DNA from: Rhodoferax sp. WC2427
Lineage (GTDB): Bacteria > Pseudomonadota > Gammaproteobacteria > Burkholderiales > Burkholderiaceae_C
DNA: 64,000 nucleotides
Direction of reading: 5' to 3'
NCBI RefSeq assembly: GCF_040822085.1
Contig: NZ_CP162006.1
Span: forward strand, 2,108,001 to 2,172,000
Part shown: in pieces, positions 16,731-24,989 of the stretch
How the letters are laid out: each line of letters starts with the position of its first letter
How positions within the stretch are numbered: position 1 is the first letter of the stretch
Position numbers and translations under genes: made by a program
The notes under the pieces: generated by a model
Database searches by the model: none
What the model was told of the DNA's origin: nothing
The model's input: only the letters and a program-made list of their open reading frames with translations

Positions 16731-18329
16731 CTATTTTTTGCGGGGGATTTTGACCACCTTGTCTTTGTCGGAGCGGCTGGATTTGCGGGTTTCGGTGCTG
16801 CGGGCGCTGGCCGCGACCTTGCCTTTGGGGGCCGGGGCGGCTTTTTCGGTGCTGCGCGCCGTGCCCTGCACTTTGACCTGGCCTGCACCGCGCATGGCCG
16901 CCATGCGCACGGGCAGGAACAGCACGACCTGCTGGCCGGCTTTGAAGCCCGCGTTGAGCTTGAGGTCGTTCCAGTCGGCCACATTGCTGGCACTGACACC
17001 GTAGCGCTTGGCAATGCTGGCCACGGTGTCACGTTTGCCGGCCTTGATGGCGGCTTTGCGGTTGACGATCTCGGGCGACAGGCTGAGCTGGGCGGTGTCG
17101 GCCACGTGCTCGCTCACGTCCTGCATGCTGGCCGAGCGCGGCACGATCAGGGCCGATCCGGCCTTGATCAGCATGCGCGGCGGGATGTTGTTGACGCTGC
17201 GCAGGTCGTATTCGCTCATGCCCACTTGCTGGGCGGCGGTGCTCACGCTCATGGTGCTGGGCACGGTCCAGGCCGTCCAGCTGGCGTACTGGCCCTGGTT
17301 GTAGGCGTCGAAGTTTCGGGTGAAGACGGTGGCGTTGTCCCAGGGCAGCAGAATTTGCGGGGTACCGGCGGCCAGAATCACGTTGCGGTGGGCCGAGGGG
17401 TTGAGGGCCTTGAAGTCGTCTAGCTTCACATTGGCCAGCTTGGCCGCCAGCGCCACGTCGATGTCGCGGGAGATGTCCACGCTCTGGAAGTAGGGGTGGT
17501 TCTCGATCAGCGGCAGTTCGGTGCGGAACATGTCGGGGTTGGCGATGATGTTCTTTACCGCTTGCAGCTTGGGCACGTACAGCCGGGTTTCGGCAGGCAT
17601 GTTCAGCTCGGAGTAGCTGATGCCCAGGCCCAGTTTCTGGTTGCGGGCAATCGCGCGGCTGACGCTGCCTTCGCCCCAGTTGTAGGCCGCCAGGGCCAGC
17701 TGCCAGTCGCCAAACATGCCGTACAGCTTTTGCAGGTAGTCCAGGGCGGCGCGGGTGGAAGCCAGCACATCGCGCCGGTCATCGCGGAAGATGTTTTGCT
17801 TGAGTTCGAAGTAGTTGCCGGTAGCGGGCATGAATTGCCACATGCCGGCGGCCTTGGCGCTGGACACGGCCTGCGGGTTGAAGGCGCTCTCGATGTAGGG
17901 CAGCAGGGCCAGCTCGGTGGGCATGCCGCGGCGTTCCAGCTCTTCCACCACATGGAACAGGTACTTGCTGGAGCGCTCGGTCATGCGCTGGATGTAGTCT
18001 GGGCGGGTGGCGTACCACTGCTCGCGGTCCACCACCAGGTCGCTTTCCAGATTGGGCATGCCAAAGCCACGGCGGATGCGCTCCCACAGGTCGGCCGGGG
18101 CCTTGAGTTGGGCGACACCGCGCGAGGCTGCATCGGCGGCGGTGATGGGCTGCAGCGTACCGCGGGGGTACACGGCGGTGTGGGGCGGTACCGGGCCTTG
18201 CATGCCTGCCGTCTGGGGCGAGGCAGGCGGCACCGTGGTGCTGGCGGCACCATCGGTCTTGTTGGCAACGGTGGCGCAGCCTGTCAGCCATAGCAGCAGA
18301 GACAGACCGGCGAGGGGGATGAATTTCAT
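16731..18329 (-). CDS. mltD: Membrane-bound lytic murein transglycosylase D
   Basis: The 532-residue lipoprotein has a signal peptide with lipobox LTGC (Cys18), an SLT domain with catalytic Glu147 in YIESAFNP and the GMWQFMPATG and AAYNWGEG motifs, then at least two LysM-like peptidoglycan-binding repeats (about 345-400 and 420-475). It cleaves peptidoglycan at the outer membrane, forming 1,6-anhydro ends. The last 50 residues are Lys/Arg/Ser-rich, unusual and of unknown role. Its ATG overlaps the gloB stop by 4 bases, so the two are translationally coupled. Confidence 0.94.
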   Translation of the reverse strand: MKFIPLAGLSLLLWLTGCATVANKTDGAASTTVPPASPQTAGMQGPVPPHTAVYPRGTLQPITAADAASRGVAQLKAPADLWERIRRGFGMPNLESDLVVDREQWYATRPDYIQRMTERSSKYLFHVVEELERRGMPTELALLPYIESAFNPQAVSSAKAAGMWQFMPATGNYFELKQNIFRDDRRDVLASTRAALDYLQKLYGMFGDWQLALAAYNWGEGSVSRAIARNQKLGLGISYSELNMPAETRLYVPKLQAVKNIIANPDMFRTELPLIENHPYFQSVDISRDIDVALAAKLANVKLDDFKALNPSAHRNVILAAGTPQILLPWDNATVFTRNFDAYNQGQYASWTAWTVPSTMSVSTAAQQVGMSEYDLRSVNNIPPRMLIKAGSALIVPRSASMQDVSEHVADTAQLSLSPEIVNRKAAIKAGKRDTVASIAKRYGVSASNVADWNDLKLNAGFKAGQQVVLFLPVRMAAMRGAGQVKVQGTARSTEKAAPAPKGKVAASARSTETRKSSRSDKDKVVKIPRKK

Positions 18330-19096
18330 GAAAACTGGTTTTTCCAGGTGCGAAGTGCGCCCAATACGCTGGCTTCGTCGAAGGTGGAGGCATCGAACGC
18401 CTGCGCGGCCCGTTGGACCGTCGCACAGCGGGTGCGCAAAAAAGGGTTGATTTCAAGTTCCAGCGCGATGCTGGAGGGCAGTGTGGGCACATCTGCCGCA
18501 CGCTTGGCAATGCACTCGCTTTGGTATTGAGCCAGTGCGGCGTTGTCTGGTTCCACAACACGCGCAAATTTCAGGTTACCCAATGTGTATTCGTGGGTGC
18601 AGCATACCCGGGAGTTGCCGGGCAGGGCGGCCAAGGTGGACAAAGAGGCCAGCATTTGCGCTGCCGTGCCCTCGAAAAGCCGCCCGCACCCGCCCGAGAA
18701 CAGCGTGTCGCCGCAAAACAGCAGGGGCGCGCCGTCCCACTCGGGGGCAAAGTAGGCAATGTGCCCGGCCGTGTGGCCCGGCACGTCGATGACATCGAAG
18801 GCGATGCCCAGGGCCTGGATGCGGTCGCCCTGGCGCAGCTTGTGCAGCGGGGCGGGGATGTTTTCACGGGCTGGACCGTAGACGGTGGCGCCGGTGGCAT
18901 CGCGCAGGGCATCCACGCCGCCCACATGGTCGGCATGGTGGTGCGTGACTAGAATGGTCTCCAACTGCAGGCCATGCTGCTGCAGCGCGTGAAATACGGG
19001 CTGTGCGTCGCCCGGGTCCACCACCAGCGCACGCTGTCCATCGTGCACCATCCAGATGTAGTTATCGGCAAAAGCAGGCAGGGCAAGCAAGTTCAT
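18326..19096 (-). CDS. gloB: Hydroxyacylglutathione hydrolase (glyoxalase II)
   Basis: The 256-residue metallo-beta-lactamase-fold enzyme has THHHADHVGG (51-60) with metal ligands His52, His54, Asp56 and His57, then VPGHTAGHI and FCGDTLFSGGCGRLFEG, and THEYT further on. It hydrolyses S-lactoylglutathione to lactate and glutathione in methylglyoxal detoxification. The C-terminal substrate-binding helices are present and length is normal. Its start codon shares the tetranucleotide CATG with the start of the divergent methyltransferase gene, and its stop overlaps the mltD start. Confidence 0.95.
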   Translation of the reverse strand: MNLLALPAFADNYIWMVHDGQRALVVDPGDAQPVFHALQQHGLQLETILVTHHHADHVGGVDALRDATGATVYGPARENIPAPLHKLRQGDRIQALGIAFDVIDVPGHTAGHIAYFAPEWDGAPLLFCGDTLFSGGCGRLFEGTAAQMLASLSTLAALPGNSRVCCTHEYTLGNLKFARVVEPDNAALAQYQSECIAKRAADVPTLPSSIALELEINPFLRTRCATVQRAAQAFDASTFDEASVLGALRTWKNQFS

Positions 19097-19877
19097 GGGC
19101 AGTGAAATTATAAGTTTGCACGAGTGGTTGGCGACCCCGCCGGGCCGGTATCTGCTGGACTGGGAGCGGGGGCGTTTCGACGAGGCGGTCGCCGATGTGT
19201 TTGGCTACCATGCGCTCCAGCTCGGGCTGCCAGAGTTGCCAGGGCTGCAGAATAACCGCATACCGCACCGTTGGCTTGCCACCGATGCCCCCATAGCGCC
19301 TTTGGCGACAGATTCCAATCCGGTTGCACCCACCCTGGCGTGTGACTTTGCGGCCTTGCCGTTTTCGGAAAACAGCCTCGATCTGCTATTGCTGCCCCAT
19401 ACGCTGGAGCTCAGCCCCGACCCGCACGCCACCCTGCGCGAGGTGGAGCGGGTGCTGGTACCCGAGGGCCGGGTGGTGATTGCGGGCCTGAACCCCATGA
19501 GCCTGTGGGGCCTGCGCCAAAGCCGCACCCGGCTGCTGTACCGCTTGGGCCTGGGCGAAAACTACCTGCCCGAGGTGGGCGAATCGATTGGCTACTGGCG
19601 TTTGCGCGACTGGCTGCGCCTGCTGAGCTTCGAGGTGGAGTCGGTGCAGTTTGGCTGCTACCGGCCTGCAACCCGCAGCGCCGCCTGGCTGGAGCGCATG
19701 CGCTGGATGGACCCGGCGGGCGAGCGCTATTGGCCGATTTTCGGCTCGGTCTACTTTGTGGTGGCCGTCAAAAGGGTGCGCGGCATGCGCTTGCTGGGCC
19801 CGCGCTGGAAGGTGTCCAAGGCTTTGGCCAATGCGCCGGTGCCGATCGCCAATAAGGGTAACCACGGTAACGGTTAG
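19095..19877 (+). CDS. Class I SAM-dependent methyltransferase (Methyltransf_11 type)
   Basis: The 260-residue protein lacks an obvious N-terminal glycine motif but has the later methyltransferase signatures: CDFAALPFSENSLDLLLLPHTLEL (acidic loop and motif IV region) and LREVERVLVPEGRVVIAGLNP (motif VI region). Substrate unknown. It is divergent from gloB with start codons overlapping inside CATG (19094-19097), so the promoters of each gene must lie within the other. rnhA follows after 48 bp on the same strand. Confidence 0.82.
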   Translation: MGSEIISLHEWLATPPGRYLLDWERGRFDEAVADVFGYHALQLGLPELPGLQNNRIPHRWLATDAPIAPLATDSNPVAPTLACDFAALPFSENSLDLLLLPHTLELSPDPHATLREVERVLVPEGRVVIAGLNPMSLWGLRQSRTRLLYRLGLGENYLPEVGESIGYWRLRDWLRLLSFEVESVQFGCYRPATRSAAWLERMRWMDPAGERYWPIFGSVYFVVAVKRVRGMRLLGPRWKVSKALANAPVPIANKGNHGNG

Positions 19878-19925
19878 AGCATCTGGTAAAAACGACCATT
19901 CGCAAGTTGACTTAGAAAGCTGTAT

Positions 19926-20375
19926 TTGAACCACGTAGATATGTATACCGACGGTGCCTGCAAAGGCAATCCTGGCCCGGGCGGCTGGGGCGTTTTGCTC
20001 ACCTGGGGCGGCACCGAGAAAGAACTGTTTGGCGGCGAACGCGAAACCACCAACAACCGCATGGAAATGATGGCCGTGATCGAGGGCCTGAGCGCCTTGA
20101 AGCAGCCCTGCAGCATCACCCTGTACATCGACAGCCAGTACGTGCTCAAGGGCATGACCGAATGGCTCAAGGGCTGGAAGGCCCGCGGCTGGCTGACAGC
20201 CTCCAAGGAGCCCGTCAAGAACGTTGACCTGTGGCAGCGCCTGGACGCGCTGGTCAACACCGCCGGGCACAAGATCGACTGGCGCTGGGTCAAGGGCCAT
20301 GCCGGCCACCCCGGCAACGAGCGCGCCGATGCCCTGGCCAACCGCGGCGTGGATGTCGCCCTGGGCAAACGGTAA
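19926..20375 (+). CDS. rnhA: Ribonuclease HI
   Basis: The 149-residue enzyme has [16 protein letters not shown] (catalytic Asp), [11 protein letters not shown] (Glu), [11 protein letters not shown] (Asp) and [17 protein letters not shown] (His/Asp), the full RNase HI set. It removes RNA from RNA-DNA hybrids. The start is a TTG at 19926, giving [10 protein letters not shown], the expected short lead into the first strand; an ATG five codons later would cut into that strand. sbcB starts 9 bp after its stop, so the two nucleases are co-transcribed. Confidence 0.95.
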   Translation: MNHVDMYTDGACKGNPGPGGWGVLLTWGGTEKELFGGERETTNNRMEMMAVIEGLSALKQPCSITLYIDSQYVLKGMTEWLKGWKARGWLTASKEPVKNVDLWQRLDALVNTAGHKIDWRWVKGHAGHPGNERADALANRGVDVALGKR

Positions 20376-20383
20376 TTCAAGGC

Positions 20384-21829
20384 ATGGCGGCCCCCAGTTT
20401 CCTTTGGCACGACTATGAAACCTTCGGCGCCAACGCCCGCAGGGACCGCCCGGCCCAGTTTGCCGCCATCCGCACCGATGCCGATCTGAACGAGATCGGG
20501 GCGTCGATGATGCTGTACTGCCAGCCCGCGCCCGACTTTCTGCCCGACCCGCAGTCCTGCCTGATTACCGGCATCACCCCGCAGATCTGCCTGCAGCGCG
20601 GCGTGCCCGAGGCCGCGTTTGCCCACGCCATCGAGCAGGCCTTCAGCCAGCCCGGCACCATCGGCGTGGGCTACAACACCATCCGCTTTGACGACGAGAT
20701 CACCCGCCACCTGTTCTGGCGCAACCTGATCGACCCGTACGCCCGCGAATGGCAAAACGACTGTGGCCGCTGGGATTTGCTGGACGTGGTGCGCACCGCC
20801 TACGCCCTGCGCCCCGACGGCATCGAATGGCCGACCAAGCCCGACGGCAATCCCAGCTTTCGCCTGGAAGACCTCAGCCGCGCCAACGGCCTGCTGCACG
20901 AGGCCGCGCACGATGCCCTGTCCGACGTGCGCGCCACCATCGCCCTGGCGCGCCTGGTCCGCACGGCCCAGCCGCGCCTGTTCGACTTTTGCCTGGGCTT
21001 GCACAAAAAAGACCGCGTCGCCGCTGAATTGGGCCTGCCTACCACGCTGCAGACGGCCAAGCCGTTTTTGCACATCTCTGGCATGTTTCCCGCCAAACAA
21101 GGCTGCCTGGCGCTGATGTGGCCGCTGGCCATGCATCCGCACCACAAGAACGAGCTGATCGCCTGGGACCTGGCCTACAGCCCGGCCGAGCTGGGCCAGA
21201 TGGATGCCGATGCCATCCGCCAGCGCCTGTTCAGCAAGGCCGAGGATTTGCCCGAGGGCGTGGCCCGGCTGCCCATCAAGACCATCCACCTGAACAAGTC
21301 GCCCATGGTGGTGTCCAACCTGAAAACCCTCTCGCCCGCGCTGGCCGAGCGCTGGGGCCTGGTGGGCGACACGCTGCGCGCCCATGCGGCCCAGGTGCGC
21401 GCACTGCCCGACATGAGCGCCATCTGGCCCGAGGTGTTCAACCGCCCGGCAGAGGCCCCCCGGGACGTGGACGAAGACCTGTACGGCGGCTTCGTGGGAG
21501 ACGATGACCGCCGCCGCCTGAACGAGCTGCGTGCCCTGTCGCCCGAAAAGCTGGCCGAGGCCCGCACCCACTTCGACGACGAGCGCCTGGCCGAGTTGCT
21601 GTTCCGCTACCGCGCCCGTAATTTCCCCGTGACCCTCAGCGCGGAGGACACGGCCCGCTGGGAAGCCCACCGCGCCGCGCGCCTGTTTGACGGCGAGGGT
21701 GGTGCCCGCACCATCGAAGGCCTGTTTGCCGAGATCGACGCTTTGTCCGAAACCGCCGACGAGCGCGGTGAAGAGATTCTGGGTGCCCTGTACGATTACG
21801 CCGAAGCCATTGCCCCCGACCGCGACTGA
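20384..21829 (+). CDS. sbcB: Exodeoxyribonuclease I
   Basis: The 481-residue enzyme begins FLWHDYETFG (DnaQ-type ExoI motif with Asp and Glu), has VGYNTIRFDDEI and the ExoIII motif HEAAHDALSDVRATIALARL, followed by the SH3-like and helical C-terminal domains of SbcB. It degrades single-stranded DNA 3' to 5' and acts in recombination and mismatch repair. Size matches E. coli (475). The start at 20384 follows CAAGG closely; longer in-frame starts overlap rnhA. Confidence 0.95.
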   Translation: MAAPSFLWHDYETFGANARRDRPAQFAAIRTDADLNEIGASMMLYCQPAPDFLPDPQSCLITGITPQICLQRGVPEAAFAHAIEQAFSQPGTIGVGYNTIRFDDEITRHLFWRNLIDPYAREWQNDCGRWDLLDVVRTAYALRPDGIEWPTKPDGNPSFRLEDLSRANGLLHEAAHDALSDVRATIALARLVRTAQPRLFDFCLGLHKKDRVAAELGLPTTLQTAKPFLHISGMFPAKQGCLALMWPLAMHPHHKNELIAWDLAYSPAELGQMDADAIRQRLFSKAEDLPEGVARLPIKTIHLNKSPMVVSNLKTLSPALAERWGLVGDTLRAHAAQVRALPDMSAIWPEVFNRPAEAPRDVDEDLYGGFVGDDDRRRLNELRALSPEKLAEARTHFDDERLAELLFRYRARNFPVTLSAEDTARWEAHRAARLFDGEGGARTIEGLFAEIDALSETADERGEEILGALYDYAEAIAPDRD

Positions 21830-21867
21830 CCACCCGGTCACACCCCCCACCACGAAAGACCGCACCC

Positions 21868-23040
21868 ATGGCCCGAAGTCTCAGCAGTCTGTGGTTGAAA
21901 AGCCTGACCCGCATCGCCAAATCCCAGCAGAACAAGCTGGTGCACAGCTTGACGGCAGCCACCAAAAAAGCCACCAAGGCCGCAGTGAAAAAGGCGCTTG
22001 CGCCACCAAAACCCCCGGCCAAACCTGCGCCCAAGCCGGCCGCCCGGCCCGCGGCCAAGGCCGCTCCTCAGCCCAGAACCAAGCCCGCTGCCAAACCTGC
22101 CGCCAAATCCGCGCCACCCGCGGCCCTGCCCGGCAGCTGGACCCGCTCGTTCTTCGCTGCGCCCAACGGCCAGCGCATGACCTACTGGCTGTACCTGCCG
22201 CTGCGCGACAAGGCGCAGGCCCACAAGCCCTTGCCGTTGGTCGTCATGCTGCACGGTTGCACCCAGACCGCCCCCGAGTTTGCCCAAGGCAGCCGCATGA
22301 ACGCCCTGGCCCAGCGCAAGGGTTTCGCCGTGCTGTACCCGCAGCAACTGCTGACCATCGATGCCCACCGCTGCTGGCAGTGGTACCAGCGCGCCACGCA
22401 AAACGGTGGCGGCGAGGCGGGCCTGGTGGCGGGCATGGTCACCCAGGTGGTGGCCAAGCTTGGGCTGGACGCGAGCCGGGTGTACCTGGCCGGAATCTCC
22501 GCCGGTGCGGCGTTGGCCCAGATCATTGCTTTGCGCTACCCGTTTCGCATTGCCGCGGTGGGCCTGCATTCCTGCCCGGTGTTTGGCACGGCCGATAGCC
22601 GCATGAGCGCCTTTGGTGCCATGCAAACCGGTGGCGGCACCCATGTGGCACAGGCGGTGCAGGCCACGGTAGAGGGGGGCGGCTTCCCGCGCATGCCCGC
22701 CATCATCTTGCATGGCGAGTCCGACAAAGTGGTGCGCATCGTCAACCAGCACCAAGTGGCGCAGCAGTTTCTAAGGGTCAATGGCATCGCCAACCTGGTG
22801 CCGGTGACCGTCCATACCCCCGCGCGGCCCAAGGGCCGCAGCCCGCGCCACGCCTTCCAGACGCAGGACTACCGGGTGGGCCGCAAGCCCATCGTGTCGG
22901 TCTACCGCATCGCCGGGCTGGAGCATGCCTGGAGCGGCGGCGATGGCGCCCTGCGCTTCAACAACAGTGTAGGGCCGGATGCTAGCGCCTTGCTGTGGGC
23001 GTTTTTTAGCAAGCACCGGCGGCTGCGCACGCTGAAGTAG
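21868..23040 (+). CDS. PHB-depolymerase-family esterase with Lys/Ala/Pro-rich N-terminus
   Basis: The 390-residue protein has an alpha/beta-hydrolase core from about residue 90: VVMLHGCTQTAPEFAQGSRMN (oxyanion HGC), AGISAGAALA with the serine nucleophile, an Asp in GESDKVV and a late His in GLEHAWSGG. This is the short-chain PHA depolymerase/feruloyl esterase (Esterase_PHB) family. There is no signal peptide; residues 30-88 are made of Lys-Ala-Pro repeats like histone H1 or the tail of phasin PhaF. A role on intracellular PHA granules is possible but inferred. Confidence 0.82.
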   Translation: MARSLSSLWLKSLTRIAKSQQNKLVHSLTAATKKATKAAVKKALAPPKPPAKPAPKPAARPAAKAAPQPRTKPAAKPAAKSAPPAALPGSWTRSFFAAPNGQRMTYWLYLPLRDKAQAHKPLPLVVMLHGCTQTAPEFAQGSRMNALAQRKGFAVLYPQQLLTIDAHRCWQWYQRATQNGGGEAGLVAGMVTQVVAKLGLDASRVYLAGISAGAALAQIIALRYPFRIAAVGLHSCPVFGTADSRMSAFGAMQTGGGTHVAQAVQATVEGGGFPRMPAIILHGESDKVVRIVNQHQVAQQFLRVNGIANLVPVTVHTPARPKGRSPRHAFQTQDYRVGRKPIVSVYRIAGLEHAWSGGDGALRFNNSVGPDASALLWAFFSKHRRLRTLK

Positions 23041-23092
23041 TTTGCTATTTTTTCGATAGCTGCTTGTGCCGATTGGATAAGCACGGGCGGCC
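23041..23092. repeat. Interspersed repeat copy, reverse orientation
   Basis: It begins directly after the esterase stop: TTTGCTATTTTTTCGATAGC, then TGCTTGTGCCGATTGGATAAG. TGCTATTTTTT/GATAGC forms a stem. It ends just before the 3' end of the convergent dehalogenase gene, so it forms the whole spacer between two converging genes. Confidence 0.85.
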
Positions 23093-23100
23093 TCAATGGC

Positions 23101-23802
23101 TCACCACCCCAGCGTGTCGAACAGCGCCGGTACGCCCGCCAGCGTGGGCAGCGTGGCATCTGGCGTGTAGTCGGGCAGCGGGCTGCGCCGGCCCCGGTCT
23201 ATCCATACACACCTGAAGCCCATGTCGCGCGCAGCGGCGTGGTCCAGGTGCGGGCTGGCGCAAATGTGCACCACGTCCTCCTTGGCCACCTGCAACTGGG
23301 TGTGCGCGTAGTCGAACAACTGGCGCGACGGCTTGTAGGCCCCGCCTTGCTGGGCGGTGATGACCCGGTCGATGGTGCCGCCCAACTGGGCCACGTTGCC
23401 CGCGATGATGCCGTCGTCGGTGTTGGAAATGATGCACAGCCTGAAGCCGCGCGCCTTGAGCTGCTGCAGTGCGGCCACCACCTCGGGAAACGGCGGCATC
23501 TGGCCGATGCGCTCGGTGAGGCGGTTGGCATCTTCTGCATCGCCGCGCAGGCCCAGCTCGGCCAGCGCCAGCTGCAGCGCAGTCCCCGATACCTCGCGGA
23601 AAGACCGGTGCGGCGGGGTTTGCTCCAGCGCGTGCTCGTGCCGGTCGTGCAGGGCGATCAGCCTGGCGGCATCGATCTGCGGGGCATTTTTGCGCTGCAG
23701 GATCTCGGCAAACACGGCTTGCAGGCCCTCGTCCCACTGGATCAAGGTGCCGTAGCAGTCAAAGGTCAGCCACTGGGGCCGGGGCGTGTGGAGCAGGGTC
23801 AT
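23101..23802 (-). CDS. Haloacid dehalogenase type II-like HAD hydrolase
   Basis: The 233-residue protein has motif I FDCYGTLIQW with the nucleophile Asp, motif II CIISNTDD, motif III Lys in AYKPSRQLFDYA and motif IV VVHICASPHLDHAAA. The layout fits L-2-haloacid dehalogenase-type HADs, cytoplasmic enzymes that form an aspartyl-ester intermediate. In motif IV the usual SNxxD region reads ASPHLD. It is transcribed divergently from a LysR regulator, a common arrangement for a regulator and its target. Confidence 0.87.
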   Translation of the reverse strand: MTLLHTPRPQWLTFDCYGTLIQWDEGLQAVFAEILQRKNAPQIDAARLIALHDRHEHALEQTPPHRSFREVSGTALQLALAELGLRGDAEDANRLTERIGQMPPFPEVVAALQQLKARGFRLCIISNTDDGIIAGNVAQLGGTIDRVITAQQGGAYKPSRQLFDYAHTQLQVAKEDVVHICASPHLDHAAARDMGFRCVWIDRGRRSPLPDYTPDATLPTLAGVPALFDTLGW

Positions 23803-23861
23803 GGTCGGTGGTGGTGGTGGCTATGGAAGCCCGCACTGTGCGGCAGCCCGCGGATATTTGC

Positions 23862-23895
23862 AAATTGATTTAATATAGATTTTTAAGTTGATTTA
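23862..23895. promoter_or_regulatory. AT-rich direct repeat between dehalogenase and LysR genes
   Basis: AAATTGATTTA (23862-23872) and AAGTTGATTTA (23885-23895) are near-identical and start 23 bp apart, about two helical turns. They sit in a strikingly AT-rich patch in the 107-bp divergent promoter region. Direct repeats on one helix face suit binding by the adjacent LysR protein. Confidence 0.5.
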
Positions 23896-23909
23896 CCACT
23901 GACAAACCC

Positions 23910-24770
23910 ATGCTCGATCTGGATCTGCTCCAAACCCTGGTCTGCGTGGTGGACGAGCGCAGCTTTACCCGTGCCGCCGAGCGCGTGCACCGCACGCAGT
24001 CCACCGTCAGCCAGCAGATTCTGCGGCTGGAAGCCAGCGTGGGCCACCCCTTGCTGCTGCGCGACCGCACCGGCAAGAACGTCACCCCCACCGAGCGCGG
24101 CGAGCTGCTGGCTGCGTACGCCCGCCGCCTGCTGGCCATCGCCCAGGAGGCCGAAGACGCGCTGGCCAGCCCGGCGGCGCTGGCCCCGGTGCGCATCGGG
24201 CTGCCCGAAGACTTTGACGCCCGCCGCATCACGGCCATCCTGTCCAGTTTTCTGGCCATTGCGCCGGATGTGCGGCTGGAGACCCGCAGCGGCCTGAGCT
24301 GCGATTTGCAGCACAGCCTGGATAGCGGCGGCCTGGACCTGGCTTTGCTGCGGCGCGAGCCGGGCAGCGGGCCGTGCATTGCGTCCTGGCCCGAGCCGCT
24401 GGTGTGGGTGGGTGGGCCACAGGCCTTGCCAACGGATGCGGTGGTGCCGCTGGCGCTGTTTCCGCACGGCTGCATCTACCGGCTGCGGGCCCTGCGCGCG
24501 CTGGAGACGGCGGGCAGGCGCTGGCGCATCGTCTTCGGCAGCCACAGCCTGGCCGGCATCCAGGCGGCAGTGGCCTCCGGCCTGGCGGTCAGCGTCTTGC
24601 CCACCAACGCCATGGTTGCCGGGCACCGGGTGCTGGGCCCGTCCGAGGGCTACCCCGAGGTGCCCGGCAGCGAGCTGGCCCTGGTGGCCGCCGCGCTGCC
24701 CCTGGGCGCCGCCCAGCGCAGTCTGGCCGACCATCTCAGTGCCGCACTGCAAGCGGGTGGGGTTGGATAG
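23910..24770 (+). CDS. LysR-family transcriptional regulator
   Basis: The 286-residue protein has the LysR N-terminal helix-turn-helix (LDLLQTLVCVVDERSFTRAAERVHRTQSTVSQQILRLE in pieces across residues 3-40) and a periplasmic-binding-like effector domain from about residue 90 (VRIGLPEDFDARRI). The effector is unknown. Divergent placement suggests it controls the dehalogenase gene and itself from the shared AT-rich region. Confidence 0.92.
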   Translation: MLDLDLLQTLVCVVDERSFTRAAERVHRTQSTVSQQILRLEASVGHPLLLRDRTGKNVTPTERGELLAAYARRLLAIAQEAEDALASPAALAPVRIGLPEDFDARRITAILSSFLAIAPDVRLETRSGLSCDLQHSLDSGGLDLALLRREPGSGPCIASWPEPLVWVGGPQALPTDAVVPLALFPHGCIYRLRALRALETAGRRWRIVFGSHSLAGIQAAVASGLAVSVLPTNAMVAGHRVLGPSEGYPEVPGSELALVAAALPLGAAQRSLADHLSAALQAGGVG

Positions 24771-24791
24771 GTTCTGGGTATGTTCTAAAAT

Positions 24792-24848
24792 TTTTGCTAT
24801 TTAAAAAATAGCTGCTTGCGCTGGAGGGATAAGCGCAAGGGCTGGATT
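24792..24848. repeat. Interspersed repeat copy, reverse orientation, after the LysR gene
   Basis: TTTGCTATTTAAAAAATAGC forms a clean stem, followed by TGCTTGCGCTGGAGGGATAAG and CGCAAGGGCTGG. It lies about 20 bp after the LysR stop. The rest of the gap to 24989 is the leader of the acyl-CoA ligase operon. Confidence 0.85.
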
Positions 24849-24989
24849 TCTTGTAAATCGCCAACTACGGGAAACTCCTAACAAAGTTGACCGTAACCCG
24901 TCAGTAACTTGTAAAAAACCCCGCCCATAATCCAGCCAACAAAATAAACCTGCCACCGGATTTCGGCGCGCAGGCAACGGAGGCCGAGT

